25,507 bases of DNA. It comes from Neocallimastix lanati (nom. inval.). Lineage: Eukaryota > Neocallimastigomycota > Neocallimastigomycetes > Neocallimastigales > Neocallimastigaceae. The stretch covers positions 1 to 25,507 of the forward strand of contig JACVTC010000466.1 of assembly GCA_016946835.1 (NCBI GenBank). Direction: 5' to 3'. Positions within the stretch are counted from its first letter, which is position 1, and each line of letters opens with the position of its first letter. The position numbers were made by a program, and so were the translations under genes. Below are positions 17,187 to 25,386 of this stretch, piece by piece. The notes beneath the pieces are model-generated. The model had not been told where the DNA came from. It worked only from the letters and a program-made list of their open reading frames with translations, and searched no databases.

Positions 17187-17345
17187 ATATAATAATAAAT
17201 TAATACATTGGGGATAAAATTATAATATTAATAAATAATTTTTCTAATAAAACAAAAAATTTTTTTTTAAAAAACAATTTTTATATTTTTAACTAATTAT
17301 TATTAATTGTTAAAAATATTAATTATTATTAAATTAAACTAATAT

Positions 17346-17511
17346 TCGTGCATAGATTTCCGGGTTAAGTTTATCCTACATAGTAATTGGGCTAGTAGGC
17401 TCTGGACTGCTATTTTTTATATTGAAAATAGTAACCGTGGCACACGCGTGGCATGACACCTTTCAAGAGGTAAGCTGCACGTCAGATAGTGTGTACTATC
17501 AGATTGCACGA
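17346..17511 (+). other. Folded leader patch of E4
   Basis: A G/C-richer island between PBS and gag. It is closed by TCGTGCA (17346-17352) with TGCACGA (17505-17511). Inside are CTATTTT/AAAATAG (17410-17416/17425-17431) and GATAGT/ACTATC around a GTGT loop (17485-17490/17495-17500). A second TGCACG at 17476-17481 could compete for the closing arm. It is placed like the folded domain of E2 but shows no clear sequence likeness. GAGGTAAGC at 17468 resembles a 5' splice site. About 150 A/T bases then lead to gag. Confidence 0.5.
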
Positions 17512-17661
17512 TTATTATAATTTAATAAGTGATTAATAATAAATAATTAATAATTTTATTAGTTAAAAGATTATTTTTTTTAATTTTTTTATTTTTACTT
17601 TTTTATAACAATTTATACATTACGAGGTTTAGCATTCTATAGATACAATAAATTTTATTTT

Positions 17662-18579
17662 ATGAGAACATCCAGTACTTCCAGTACTCCAACAGAGAGT
17701 ACTCCAGAAAGTAAGCTTAGCTTCAGAGAATTAAAGAAAGAATTAAAAGATTTTGAAAAGCTTACTAAACAAAACCTTGACATCAATTCCTGGGCAAATG
17801 AGTTAAAGGCATGGATAAAATACCAACATATCAAGGATCCTGAAACTATTTTTACTGCTTGTATATTAACGGCTTCTGGAGAACCAAGAGAAATTATCCA
17901 AGAACTAGAAGATGGAAATGACCTTACTGAAGATGAAGATTCTGATTTCGATAGCGATAGTGAAGGAGAAGATGATGAAGAAAGTGAATCTACTACCACC
18001 TACCCAAGCCTTGATGAAATCATAAATCATCTGAAGACTTTCTATGGACTTAAAGAAGATCAAACCAACTTGTTACGAGAATTGCGTTCCATGAAAATAA
18101 AGAAGAACGAGAAAGTTAAAGATTTTAATGTCCGTTATAGATCTTTGTACCATAAATTGGATAAAAAGAGAAGAAGAAAAATTAGTGTTTTAGATTATGC
18201 AGATTCCTTAACCAATAATCCTGACGCATGGAGAAAGGTTATGCTTAAAGACAATATTTCTATTACCAAAGCATTCGCTATAGCTGAAAAAGTTGATCGT
18301 TTATCTATTAAAAATAGTACTGAATATTATGATAAGACTCATTACAATCTCCTTAACTCTAAAAGTAATTTTAATAAGAACATTTCAAATGATTTTAACA
18401 AACCAAAAACCCACAAAAATGTATCTATAGAAAATATCACTAACAAGATGAAAGAAATGAAAATTAGTACTTGCTGGTTTTGTAGCAATGAAGGACATAC
18501 CAAACGAAACTGTCCTAAATTAAATTCTATATTGGAAAATAACCGCAAGAAGTTTTATGAAAATCATTTAAACCACTAA
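17662..18579 (+). CDS. gag: Gag of E4 (capsid/nucleocapsid)
   Basis: The ATG at 17662 starts MRTSSTSSTPTES; 305 residues. After a Ser/Thr-rich tail the block FRELKKELKDFEKL aligns with FKDLKKELKDIEKI of E2 Gag. An acidic stretch around residues 90-112 (mixed Asp, Glu, Ser) takes the place of the Asp run of E2. The blocks NLLRELRSMKIKKNEKVKDF and ISVLDYADSL are shared with E2. The zinc knuckle has C271, C274, H279, C284 (CX2CX4HX4C), followed by PKL, as in E2. It forms particles and binds RNA. The end, HLNH and stop, carries the slippery heptamer. No damage is seen. Confidence 0.95.
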   Translation: MRTSSTSSTPTESTPESKLSFRELKKELKDFEKLTKQNLDINSWANELKAWIKYQHIKDPETIFTACILTASGEPREIIQELEDGNDLTEDEDSDFDSDSEGEDDEESESTTTYPSLDEIINHLKTFYGLKEDQTNLLRELRSMKIKKNEKVKDFNVRYRSLYHKLDKKRRRKISVLDYADSLTNNPDAWRKVMLKDNISITKAFAIAEKVDRLSIKNSTEYYDKTHYNLLNSKSNFNKNISNDFNKPKTHKNVSIENITNKMKEMKISTCWFCSNEGHTKRNCPKLNSILENNRKKFYENHLNH

Positions 18580-18619
18580 AAGGGAGTAGAAGCACTCCCA
18601 TCGTCAAAAAAATTGCTTC
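18567..18619 (+). promoter_or_regulatory. Programmed -1 frameshift signal of E4: UUUAAAC plus H-type pseudoknot
   Basis: TTTAAAC (18567-18573) is phased T TTA AAC in gag, the same heptamer known from coronaviruses. An 8-base spacer leads to stem 1, GGGAGT (18582-18587) with ACTCCC (18594-18599). After one base, loop bases GAAGC (18589-18593) directly abut the 3' arm of stem 1 and pair with GCTTC (18615-18619). Loop 3 is 15 bases and A-rich. This is a textbook H-type frameshift pseudoknot. The -1 frame is open from here to the pol stop. Confidence 0.9.
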
Positions 18620-21600
18620 AGTCTGCCATCGTCCCAAAATAGTTGACTTAAAAGAAGATGATGATTATGAAGAAACTGCTGATTTCCAAGAAGGTACTAC
18701 TACGGATTATTACGAAGATTTTGATGATGATAAGTCGGATGGTTCCAAAGAATTGAATTACTTAGTAAACGTTATAAAGAGAAAGGCAAATCATAAAGAT
18801 GAAGAGACTAGTGACCAAAGAGAAAAGAGGGTTCACCGTAGTCTAAGAGATGATCCTAAGCCAATAGTTACTCCAGGTTTACGAAAACAAAAAGAAAATC
18901 AATTAAGGGGAACATCGCGACCAGTCAAAAAGCCAACAACTCAATTACATCCTTCGATTATGGTTCAACCTAGAATAGAAAAAGAAAAGAGAATTGAGAA
19001 AGAGCTAAGAGATAAGGAAAGAGCTAGTACTAGTACTTCTGTGGAAAATAATAATAATAATAGTAATGTTAATGTTATTAATGAAGAAACTTCTCAGGAA
19101 GAAAATAATTCTAAACAAACTTTAAATAAATTAATTCAAGAAAAATCATCAGAAAAGTCAACTGAAATTATGCCAACTAGAATTCCAAGAAGAATACAAA
19201 TGCAAACTGATTGTGATAGTTATGACGTGATCAAAGATTTAAACTCCAGTAATTGCAATATTACATTTGGACAATTATTGGACGTTGCTCCAAAGATACG
19301 GTCTCAAGTATCACAAGGACTTAAATTAGAAAAGAATAATACTAAAATTTCAGGTGCAGTGGATAATATGTGTGCTACTACAATAATAACGAACAATATA
19401 GATCATACATATAAAAGTAAACATCATGAACCACAAGAAGATGATATTGCTATGGTTGATGTAATAGTAGATGGAGTTCGTGGTAAGGCTTTAATAGATT
19501 CATGTAGCAACTTAAGTATTATCACAAAGCAATTTTTAGATAAATTACCTTATCAGTATGAACCTATAGGAGTTAGTGCAGGACGAATACGTTTAGCAAC
19601 AATGAATGATGATTACTCAGAAGATGTGTTAATCAAAGTTCCCGTAAAAATTAATGAACTAGAACTACTTGTTACGTGTAGAATTATAGACAAGGAGGAT
19701 CCATTCTATGATATATTAATCAACCTCAAAACTCAAATTGATAACCAGTTATTTATTCATCCAATTAGATATAGTCTTTGTCGATTTAATGATCAAGGTT
19801 TAATTGAAGAAATTGCACCTATTAATAATGAATATGATGACGAAGAAAAATTATTATGTGTAATCAAAGCATTGAATCACCAAGAAGCTAAGCAACAATT
19901 GAAAACGATTGAAGGATTACCACCCATAAAATATATATATAACACAGTTTTTCAAAGTACAATTAATTCAAATTATAGAGAAGCTATTACTAAATTACTT
20001 GAAGAATATATTGATATAATTGCAACTTCTTCTGAAGAATTAACACCTTCAGATTTATCACCACACAAAATTATTCTTAAGGAAGGAGTTAAACCTATTA
20101 AACAAAAATTTTATCGACTTAGTAAATTAAAAACAGATATCTTAAAAGAAGAATTAACCAAACTCATATATAAACGATTAATTGAACCTTCATGTTCAGA
20201 ATGGTCATCACCAGTAGTACTTGTGCCTAAAAAGAACGGTAAATGGCGCCTGTGTATTGACTATAGGAAAGTAAATGAAGCAACTAAGAAGGATTCTTAT
20301 TCTTTACCAAATATTGAGGAAATTTTTGATAGCTTAGATGGAGCAAAAATCTTCTCAACATTAGATCTTTATTCCGGTTATCATCAAATATTAATGGATG
20401 ATGATAGTGTTGAAATCACTACCTTTACAACTAAGTTCGGAAACTACCAATTCAAGGTAATGCCCTTCGGTTTAACAGGTGCTCCAGCTACATTCCAAAG
20501 AGAAATGAACCGTATACTATTTCCCTTAATAGGAAAATGCGTCTATAACTTTATCGATGATATTTTAATCTACTCAAGAACTGAAGAAGAACACCTAGAA
20601 CATCTTAAACAAGTCTTAGAAATATTCAAGGAACATAAGTTAAAAATCAATATCGAAAAGTGTTCTTTCATGCAAACTGAAGTAGAAGTACTTGGACATA
20701 AGGTATCCTCAGAAGGTTTAAGTCCATTGGAAAACAAAGTTGAAGCTATTAAAGAATGGAAGGCTCCCTCTAACATTCATGAACTTCGATCATTTTTAGG
20801 AGCCATTGGATATTATAGAAATTTTATTAAGGACTTTGCAAAAGTTACTGCTCCTCTCTGCACTCTATTAAGAAAAGGTATTAAGTTTGAATGGAAAAAG
20901 GAACAAGAAGAAAGTTTTAAAATTCTTAAGGAAAGATTAATCAATGCCCCAATATTAAGATTTCCTAGATTTGATAGAGAATTTATTATAAGAACAGATG
21001 CTTCCTATGATGGAATAGGAGGTGTGCTTTTACAAAAGGATGATGAAACTGGAAAGGAGCATCCCGTTCATTATATTAGTAGAAGTTTATCTAAATCGGA
21101 AAAGAATTATGGAATTACGGATCTAGAAGGTGCTGCTCTAATTTACTGTATTAATAAATTAAAATCTTATATTATGGGAAATCCTAAGCAAACTATAGTA
21201 TATATAGATCATAGACCATTAATCGGATTACTTAAAAGTAAAGAACCACAAAATTCTCGTCATACTAGATGGTGTTTGACTGTCAGTATGTTAGGAATTG
21301 ATTTACGATATGAAACTGGAAAGAATAATGTTGTCGCAGATGCTTTATCAAGAATGAAAAATGAAAAAGAAAAAGTTGTCTTAACAACACAAATTATCAA
21401 GGAACAAGATGAAAACCTGCTTTCAAGAACCATTAAGGAATTTATTGAAGAAAAATTTACGACAATTGATGGTGTGGACTACTTTGTTGATGGCAATAAT
21501 TATAGAAAATTAGTTACAGATACAAAAGAAAAACTTCAATTAATTTTTCAAGCACACAGTATAGGACACGAAGGCTATTACAAGACATACCAACGTTTGA

Positions 21601-22574
21601 AAAAGAGCTACTATTGGAACAATATGGTTAATGACATTAAGCGAATTATAGGTAAATGTGAAAAATGTCAATTAAATAAATCTCAACCATACCCTGAACC
21701 AACGGAAGATAAACCAACTGAAGTGGAAGGACCATTTACACACTTAGGATTGGACATTATAGGACCTCTAAGTAAAACCAGAAATAATAATCAATATATA
21801 ATCGTTGTTGTTGATTATTTTACTAAATGGGTTGAGGCAGAGCCCACTGAAAATGTTACTTCTCAGGATGTGATAAAATTTTTAATTAATGTATTTGCTC
21901 GACACGGTGTACCTCAAATTATCACTACTGAAAATGGAACACAATTTACATCAGATATGACAAAAATCTTCCTTGATTTATATGATGTATATGTTAAATT
22001 TATCACTCCATATCATCCTGAAAGCAATGGTTTAGTTGAGAATCGTAATAAAGAAATTGGAAAATTATTACGATTACTAGGACAACAACACAAAGAATGG
22101 GATGAAATTTTACCATCTGCACTTTGGGCTTTAAGAACTACTAAAAACTCAATCACCAACCATTCAAGTTTTGAATTAGTTTATGGAAGGGAGGACCAAC
22201 AACCTTTTGACATTGCTGCCAGACCGACTAAGGGTATAAATAAGTCTTCTGACGAAATTCTACTGGAAAAATTTGTATCACACTACCAATGGGTAATGGA
22301 GGCCGCATCTAATATCAAAAATGCTTCGAAGTATTGGGCTACTAGGAGAGAAGAAAAGACCAGTATGAATCAAGCTAAAAGAATAAAACCAGGTGATTTA
22401 GTACTAGTAAGAAACTTTAATCGAACTAAATTAGAACCTTACTTTGTTGGACCTATGAAAGTGGTAAAGAAACAATTCAATACAGTCACTTTAGCTGATC
22501 CTGCTACTAATATACAAATGAATCGTAATGTTCATTTGAAAAATATTGTCAAGTTTAACTCAGCTTCTACCTAG
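18573..22574 (+). CDS. pol: Pol polyprotein of E4, read by -1 frameshift; integrase Asp changed to Glu
   Basis: The -1 frame is open from the slippery site, so pol starts with CCA at 18573; the first start-like codon (TTG, 18753) is not meaningful. The product is 1333 residues. A linker includes an acidic part (DDDYEETADFQ). The protease motif is D309 in ALIDSCSN, again DSC. The RT has FIDD at D662/D663. RNase H keeps its acidic residues, though TDHKPL reads IDHRPL. The integrase HHCC finger is intact. The triad reads D1061, E1120, E1156: codon 21930-21932 is GAA in TTENGTQF, where E1 and E2 have TTDNGVQF. Glu at this place normally impairs integrase strongly. The C-terminal GPY/F-like end YFVGPMKVV is kept. 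Otherwise no break is visible. Confidence 0.95.
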   Translation, partial: PLKGSRSTPIVKKIASVCHRPKIVDLKEDDDYEETADFQEGTTTDYYEDFDDDKSDGSKELNYLVNVIKRKANHKDEETSDQREKRVHRSLRDDPKPIVTPGLRKQKENQLRGTSRPVKKPTTQLHPSIMVQPRIEKEKRIEKELRDKERASTSTSVENNNNNSNVNVINEETSQEENNSKQTLNKLIQEKSSEKSTEIMPTRIPRRIQMQTDCDSYDVIKDLNSSNCNITFGQLLDVAPKIRSQVSQGLKLEKNNTKISGAVDNMCATTIITNNIDHTYKSKHHEPQEDDIAMVDVIVDGVRGKALIDSCSNLSIITKQFLDKLPYQYEPIGVSAGRIRLATMNDDYSEDVLIKVPVKINELELLVTCRIIDKEDPFYDILINLKTQIDNQLFIHPIRYSLCRFNDQGLIEEIAPINNEYDDEEKLLCVIKALNHQEAKQQLKTIEGLPPIKYIYNTVFQSTINSNYREAITKLLEEYIDIIATSSEELTPSDLSPHKIILKEGVKPIKQKFYRLSKLKTDILKEELTKLIYKRLIEPSCSEWSSPVVLVPKKNGKWRLCIDYRKVNEATKKDSYSLPNIEEIFDSLDGAKIFSTLDLYSGYHQILMDDDSVEITTFTTKFGNYQFKVMPFGLTGAPATFQREMNRILFPLIGKCVYNFIDDILIYSRTEEEHLEHLKQVLEIFKEHKLKINIEKCSFMQTEVEVLGHKVSSEGLSPLENKVEAIKEWKAPSNIHELRSFLGAIGYYRNFIKDFAKVTAPLCTLLRKGIKFEWKKEQEESFKILKERLINAPILRFPRFDREFIIRTDASYDGIGGVLLQKDDETGKEHPVHYISRSLSKSEKNYGITDLEGAALIYCINKLKSYIMGNPKQTIVYIDHRPLIGLLKSKEPQNSRHTRWCLTVSMLGIDLRYETGKNNVVADALSRMKNEKEKVVLTTQIIKEQDENLLSRTIKEFIEEKFTTIDGVDYFVDGNNYRKLVTDTKEKLQLIFQAHSIGHEGYYKTYQRLKKSYYWNNMVNDIKRIIGKCEKCQLNKSQPYPEPTEDKPTEVEGPFTHLGLDIIGPLSKTRNNNQYIIVVVDYFTKWVEAEPTENVTSQDVIKFLINVFARHGVPQIITTENGTQFTSDMTKIFLDLYDVYVKFITPYHPESNGLVENRNKEIGKLLRLLGQQHKEWDEILPSALWALRTTKNSITNHSSFELVYGREDQQPFDIAARPTKGINKSSDEILLEKFVSHYQWVMEAASNIKNASKYWATRREEKTSMNQAKRIKPGDLVLVRNFNRTKLEPYFVGPMKVVKKQFNTVTLADPATNIQMNRNVHLKNIVKFNSAST

Positions 22575-22585
22575 CTTGAGTCTTA

Positions 22586-22597
22586 GCGGGGGCATCT
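22586..22597 (+). promoter_or_regulatory. Polypurine tract of E4
   Basis: GCGGGGG then CATCT before the LTR start at 22598. Confidence 0.6.
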
Positions 22598-23382
22598 TAA
22601 TACAGAATGAACAAATAATACTAATTGTGCTAGAATAATATAAATTATTCTAACCTTATAGATTATTCTATTCTATATAATTGGAACTTTCCAATATTCT
22701 TCAAATATTACTAAATAGAAATCTTAAGTTAATAAATCACTAATTAACTTATAATTCCTTTTTGAATTATCGATCCGATTCCATTATAATGTATTAAAAA
22801 CCTTTAGCCAAGAATATTGTCCTTGCCCACTTAATATATTAATATTATATTTCTTTTGTATTATGTTATATTGAAAATAATCAAATCTATTTAATTAGTT
22901 ATTAAAATTTTCGTTATCAATTTAAATTTATTTTAATTACTAAATTTAACTAAACCACAATAAAATATTCTGTATAATCTCTTTATTTTTATTTTATATA
23001 TATTAGTATTAAACTATTATTAAATAATTAATAATTCAATAATATATAACTACTATTTATAACAATAATATTATTAACTAAAATAATAATTCAATTTCAA
23101 TTTAAATGTTTTATTTATAAAAATAATTAGTAATTAGTTTATTAAAAAAATAGTTAGGCTTTACAAATTTTAATTTGATAAAAAAATATAAATACATGTA
23201 ATTTTAGTGAAATAAAATATAATCAATAACTTACTTTTATTAAATAAATAATTATATTATTATTTTTCTTTTATAAATTTAAATAATAAATATTGATTTT
23301 AAAACAAATTATTTTTTTTTATTGTAATTTAATTATTTGTGTTAATTATTATTATATTCCTAAAACTATATGAACCATACCA
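22598..23382 (+). repeat. 3' LTR of E4 (785 bp)
   Basis: Starts TAATACAG after the PPT, ends CCATACCA before GCTG. One base shorter than the 5' LTR, from AAATAAATAAAT reduced to AAATAATAAAT near 23282, plus a C/T difference. No gene. Confidence 0.94.
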
Positions 23383-23386
23383 GCTG
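23383..23386. repeat. GCTG: right target duplication of E4
   Basis: Lies between the CA end of LTR4 and TGATAAAT, the presumed start of LTR5. Confidence 0.75.
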
Positions 23387-24018
23387 TGATAAATAATAAT
23401 AATATATATTAAGAAATAGTAAAAGATTTTATAATATTTTAAATATTAAAATAATTAAATAGTAATAACTTAATAATAATCTTGTTCATAATATTAAATA
23501 ATTATAATAATTTTTATTATTATAATAATATTATTTAATAATAATATTTATATACATTTGATTGGAAAATATAGTTACACCAACTATAATAATAATATAA
23601 ATATAAAATTTTTTATATGGAATAATTAGTTCTTTAGAAATTAATTTATAAAATAATTATGAAATTTATTAAGAGAATTTATTTAGAAAAATAATGAATT
23701 ATAACAATTAAAAATATTTCTCAACGTTGTATAATCAACTATAAAAATATTAAATAAAAATTATTATTATAACAAATATATAAAGTTATAAACTATATTA
23801 TTTATATTATAGTATTTAACTATTTTAATTATTTATAAAAAGAATTATAATATTTAATATATAGATTAAATATTATATAAATTTTTAATAAAACATTTTT
23901 TTTAAAATAATTAAGTAAATTTAAATATTAAATATCGGTAAAACTTGTTAAAATAAAACAAGGTAAAACGATATAAAATAAGTTTAAGAAAATAAAATAA
24001 ATAATACCTTAAACTTAT
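23387..24018 (+). repeat. Presumed 5' LTR of E5 (end uncertain)
   Basis: Starts TGATAAATAATAA directly after GCTG. The end is placed a few bases before the TGGTGGAG block by analogy; no CA end is visible there, and the closest earlier CA is at 23959-23960. The partner LTR is not in the window, so the boundary is a guess. The stretch is A/T-rich and holds no gene. Confidence 0.5.
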
Positions 24019-24019
24019 T
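23977..24019 (+). other. Perfect 12-bp inverted repeat at the end of LTR5
   Basis: AATAAGTTTAAG (23977-23988) and CTTAAACTTATT (24008-24019) enclose 19 bases of A/T. In RNA this is a stable hairpin just before the primer binding site, placed like the hairpin at the end of LTR2. Confidence 0.65.
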
Positions 24020-24022
24020 AAG

Positions 24023-24040
24023 TGGTGGAGAACCTCATTC
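24023..24040 (+). promoter_or_regulatory. Candidate primer binding site of E5
   Basis: TGGTGGAGAACCTCATTC shares only its first nine bases with the PBS of E2-E4. Beyond these the complement does not look like a tRNA T-arm, so the site is either degraded or uses another primer. Confidence 0.4.
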
Positions 24041-24113
24041 TACTCCCGGGAAAGCAAATTCCTTGAACATTTTTTTATTATTACATTTTTAAACCCATTT
24101 CTTGTATTTCAAA

Positions 24114-24963
24114 ATGAGTAGTAGTTCTAGTAAATCTGTTAAAGATGACTATGAAAGGCTTCTAATATGGCAAAGGATATTGAAGCTTTAGGTGCCAAGA
24201 ACACAAAATTTTTCAGATGGAAAATGGAACTGGAAGACATTTTCGAAGATCTTAATCTATCTGAAAAAGAAAAGAAAAGAATCAGTATTTCTACTACCAC
24301 CGGCAAATTAAAAGAGTCTTGTACAAATATTTACTTTCAGAACAAAAAGTTATCCTTTGAGGAGTTTACTTCAAAGATTGAAAAATTAATTGATAATGGT
24401 AAATCATCAATTAAGAACCTTTCAAAACTCGAAAATATTAAAATTTCTAATTTAACAGTTAATGAATTTAACAGTGAATATAGTGACTTGCTACATGGAA
24501 TATCTGATAGAGACAAACCATCTGTTGAAAGACAGATATTCCTGTACACTAAAGCCTTTAAAAGAAGAACACCAATTTTTAATATTCTTTTAAATAAACA
24601 ACCAAAATCCTTAGAAGATGCCATGAATTATGCTTTAAAAGCTGAAGAAACCATTAATGAATATGAGAGTGACGACGAAAGTGATTTTTACAAATCTAAA
24701 AAGAGAACCAACTTTTCAAGAAGAAGACAGTCAAATTCTAATAACTCAAGACTTTTCGAAAATAAAGACAAGAATGAAAAATCAAAACAATCAAAGAAGA
24801 ATCCGATTTAGAAGCCCTCACCAAGAGTTTTGCCGAAATGAAGATTCATGTATGTCATCGTTGTAATCAGAAAGGTCACGAAGAACGCTATTGTCCTAAC
24901 GAAATGACTGATCTCAACAAAGCTATTGCTTCTATTCTATCCTTACAAGACCATTTAAATTAA
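24114..24963 (+). pseudogene. gag: Gag of E5, broken by two frameshifts
   Basis: Three frames must be combined. The ATG at 24114 gives MSSSSSKSVKDDYE before an early stop. The main part is open from about 24155 to 24811 (with an internal ATG at 24167) and carries the capsid-like portion (FFRWKMELEDIFEDL). From about 24780 the third frame holds the LTKSFAEMKI segment, which aligns with LTRKMRSLTI of E2, and the zinc knuckle C-H-R-C...H...C (24853-24894). It ends HLN and TAA. Each switch fits loss of one base. If they are not sequencing errors, no full Gag is made. Alternatively translation starts at 24167 and only the second shift matters. Confidence 0.75.
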
Positions 24964-25008
24964 TTAAGGGAAGTTCTCAATCTTCCCACCATATAAATAA
25001 AATTGAGA
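24954..25008 (+). promoter_or_regulatory. Programmed -1 frameshift signal of E5: UUUAAAU plus H-type pseudoknot
   Basis: TTTAAAT (24954-24960) is phased T TTA AAT just before the gag stop. The spacer is 7 bases. Stem 1 is GGGAAG (24968-24973) with CTTCCC (24982-24987). Loop bases TCTCAAT (24975-24981) abut the 3' arm and pair with ATTGAGA (25002-25008), 7 bp. Loop 3 is 14 A/T-rich bases. The plan equals that of E4, though stem sequences differ. Confidence 0.88.
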
Positions 25009-25386
25009 CCTTCTCGGATAATGATACAGACACTGATGATAACTATTATGACTCAAAGGTCGATTATAAAAATCATAAAAATATGTTAGAAGATCACATG
25101 ACTGAAAATTAGAAAAAAAATTTTCCAAAATGATTTTTACCAATCAGAAAATGAGTATTCTTCAGAAAATGAGTATTCTTCAGAAAATTCTGATATTCTT
25201 GATTCTGATGATTCTACCACAGATCACGTGACTTCTTCAACCAATAAAAATGATATCAAAAACCTTATCTACGCTATCAAGAGAAAAGTTTCTGAAACAA
25301 ATTTTGAGAAAGATCACGTGAGTAATAAAAATAGTATAAACAAAAAATGGTGCGTTTCGGAATGGGCTTTAAATATTTTTACATAA
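24960..25386 (+). pseudogene. pol: Start of pol of E5, frameshifted and truncated
   Basis: The -1 frame from the slippery site runs to a TAG at 25110-25112. Next to a run of eight A the reading continues in another frame as SENEYSSENEYSSENSD, where an 18-base unit is repeated twice, up to TAA at 25384-25386. The stretch NDIKNLIYAIKRKVSE aligns with KELNYLVNVIKRKANH of E4 pol, which confirms the gene. The shift fits one extra base. The expected next motif (VHRSL in E4) is missing, so pol is lost after about 25340. Only the linker before the protease is present. Confidence 0.7.

Larger units (their letters stand above)
16375..23382 (+). mobile_element. E4: full-length Ty3/gypsy element with altered integrase
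   Basis: LTRs of 786 and 785 bp, PBS, leader, gag, -1 frameshift signal, pol and PPT are present, flanked by GCTG. The LTRs differ by few changes (for example TTTCTAATA against TTTCCAATA and one missing A), so it is young but probably older than E2 and E3. Both genes are open. The second integrase Asp reads Glu, so this copy may not integrate on its own. Confidence 0.95.
23387..25386 (+). mobile_element. E5: 5' end of a broken, more distant Ty3/gypsy element
   Basis: A presumed LTR start (TGATAAAT), a partly matching PBS, a frameshifted gag with zinc knuckle, a frameshift pseudoknot and the first part of pol are present. Gag is only distantly similar to those of E2 and E4. Pol homology fades near 25340, after which other repeat sequence follows. 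No 3' LTR is in the window. Confidence 0.8.

Noticed and set aside
18753-18755. TTG at 18753 as start of E4 pol
   Set aside because: The frame is open back to the slippery site and similarity to E2 pol starts there.
24337-24624. Minus-strand open frame of 95 residues opposite E5 gag
   Set aside because: Shadow of gag, with no recognisable features.
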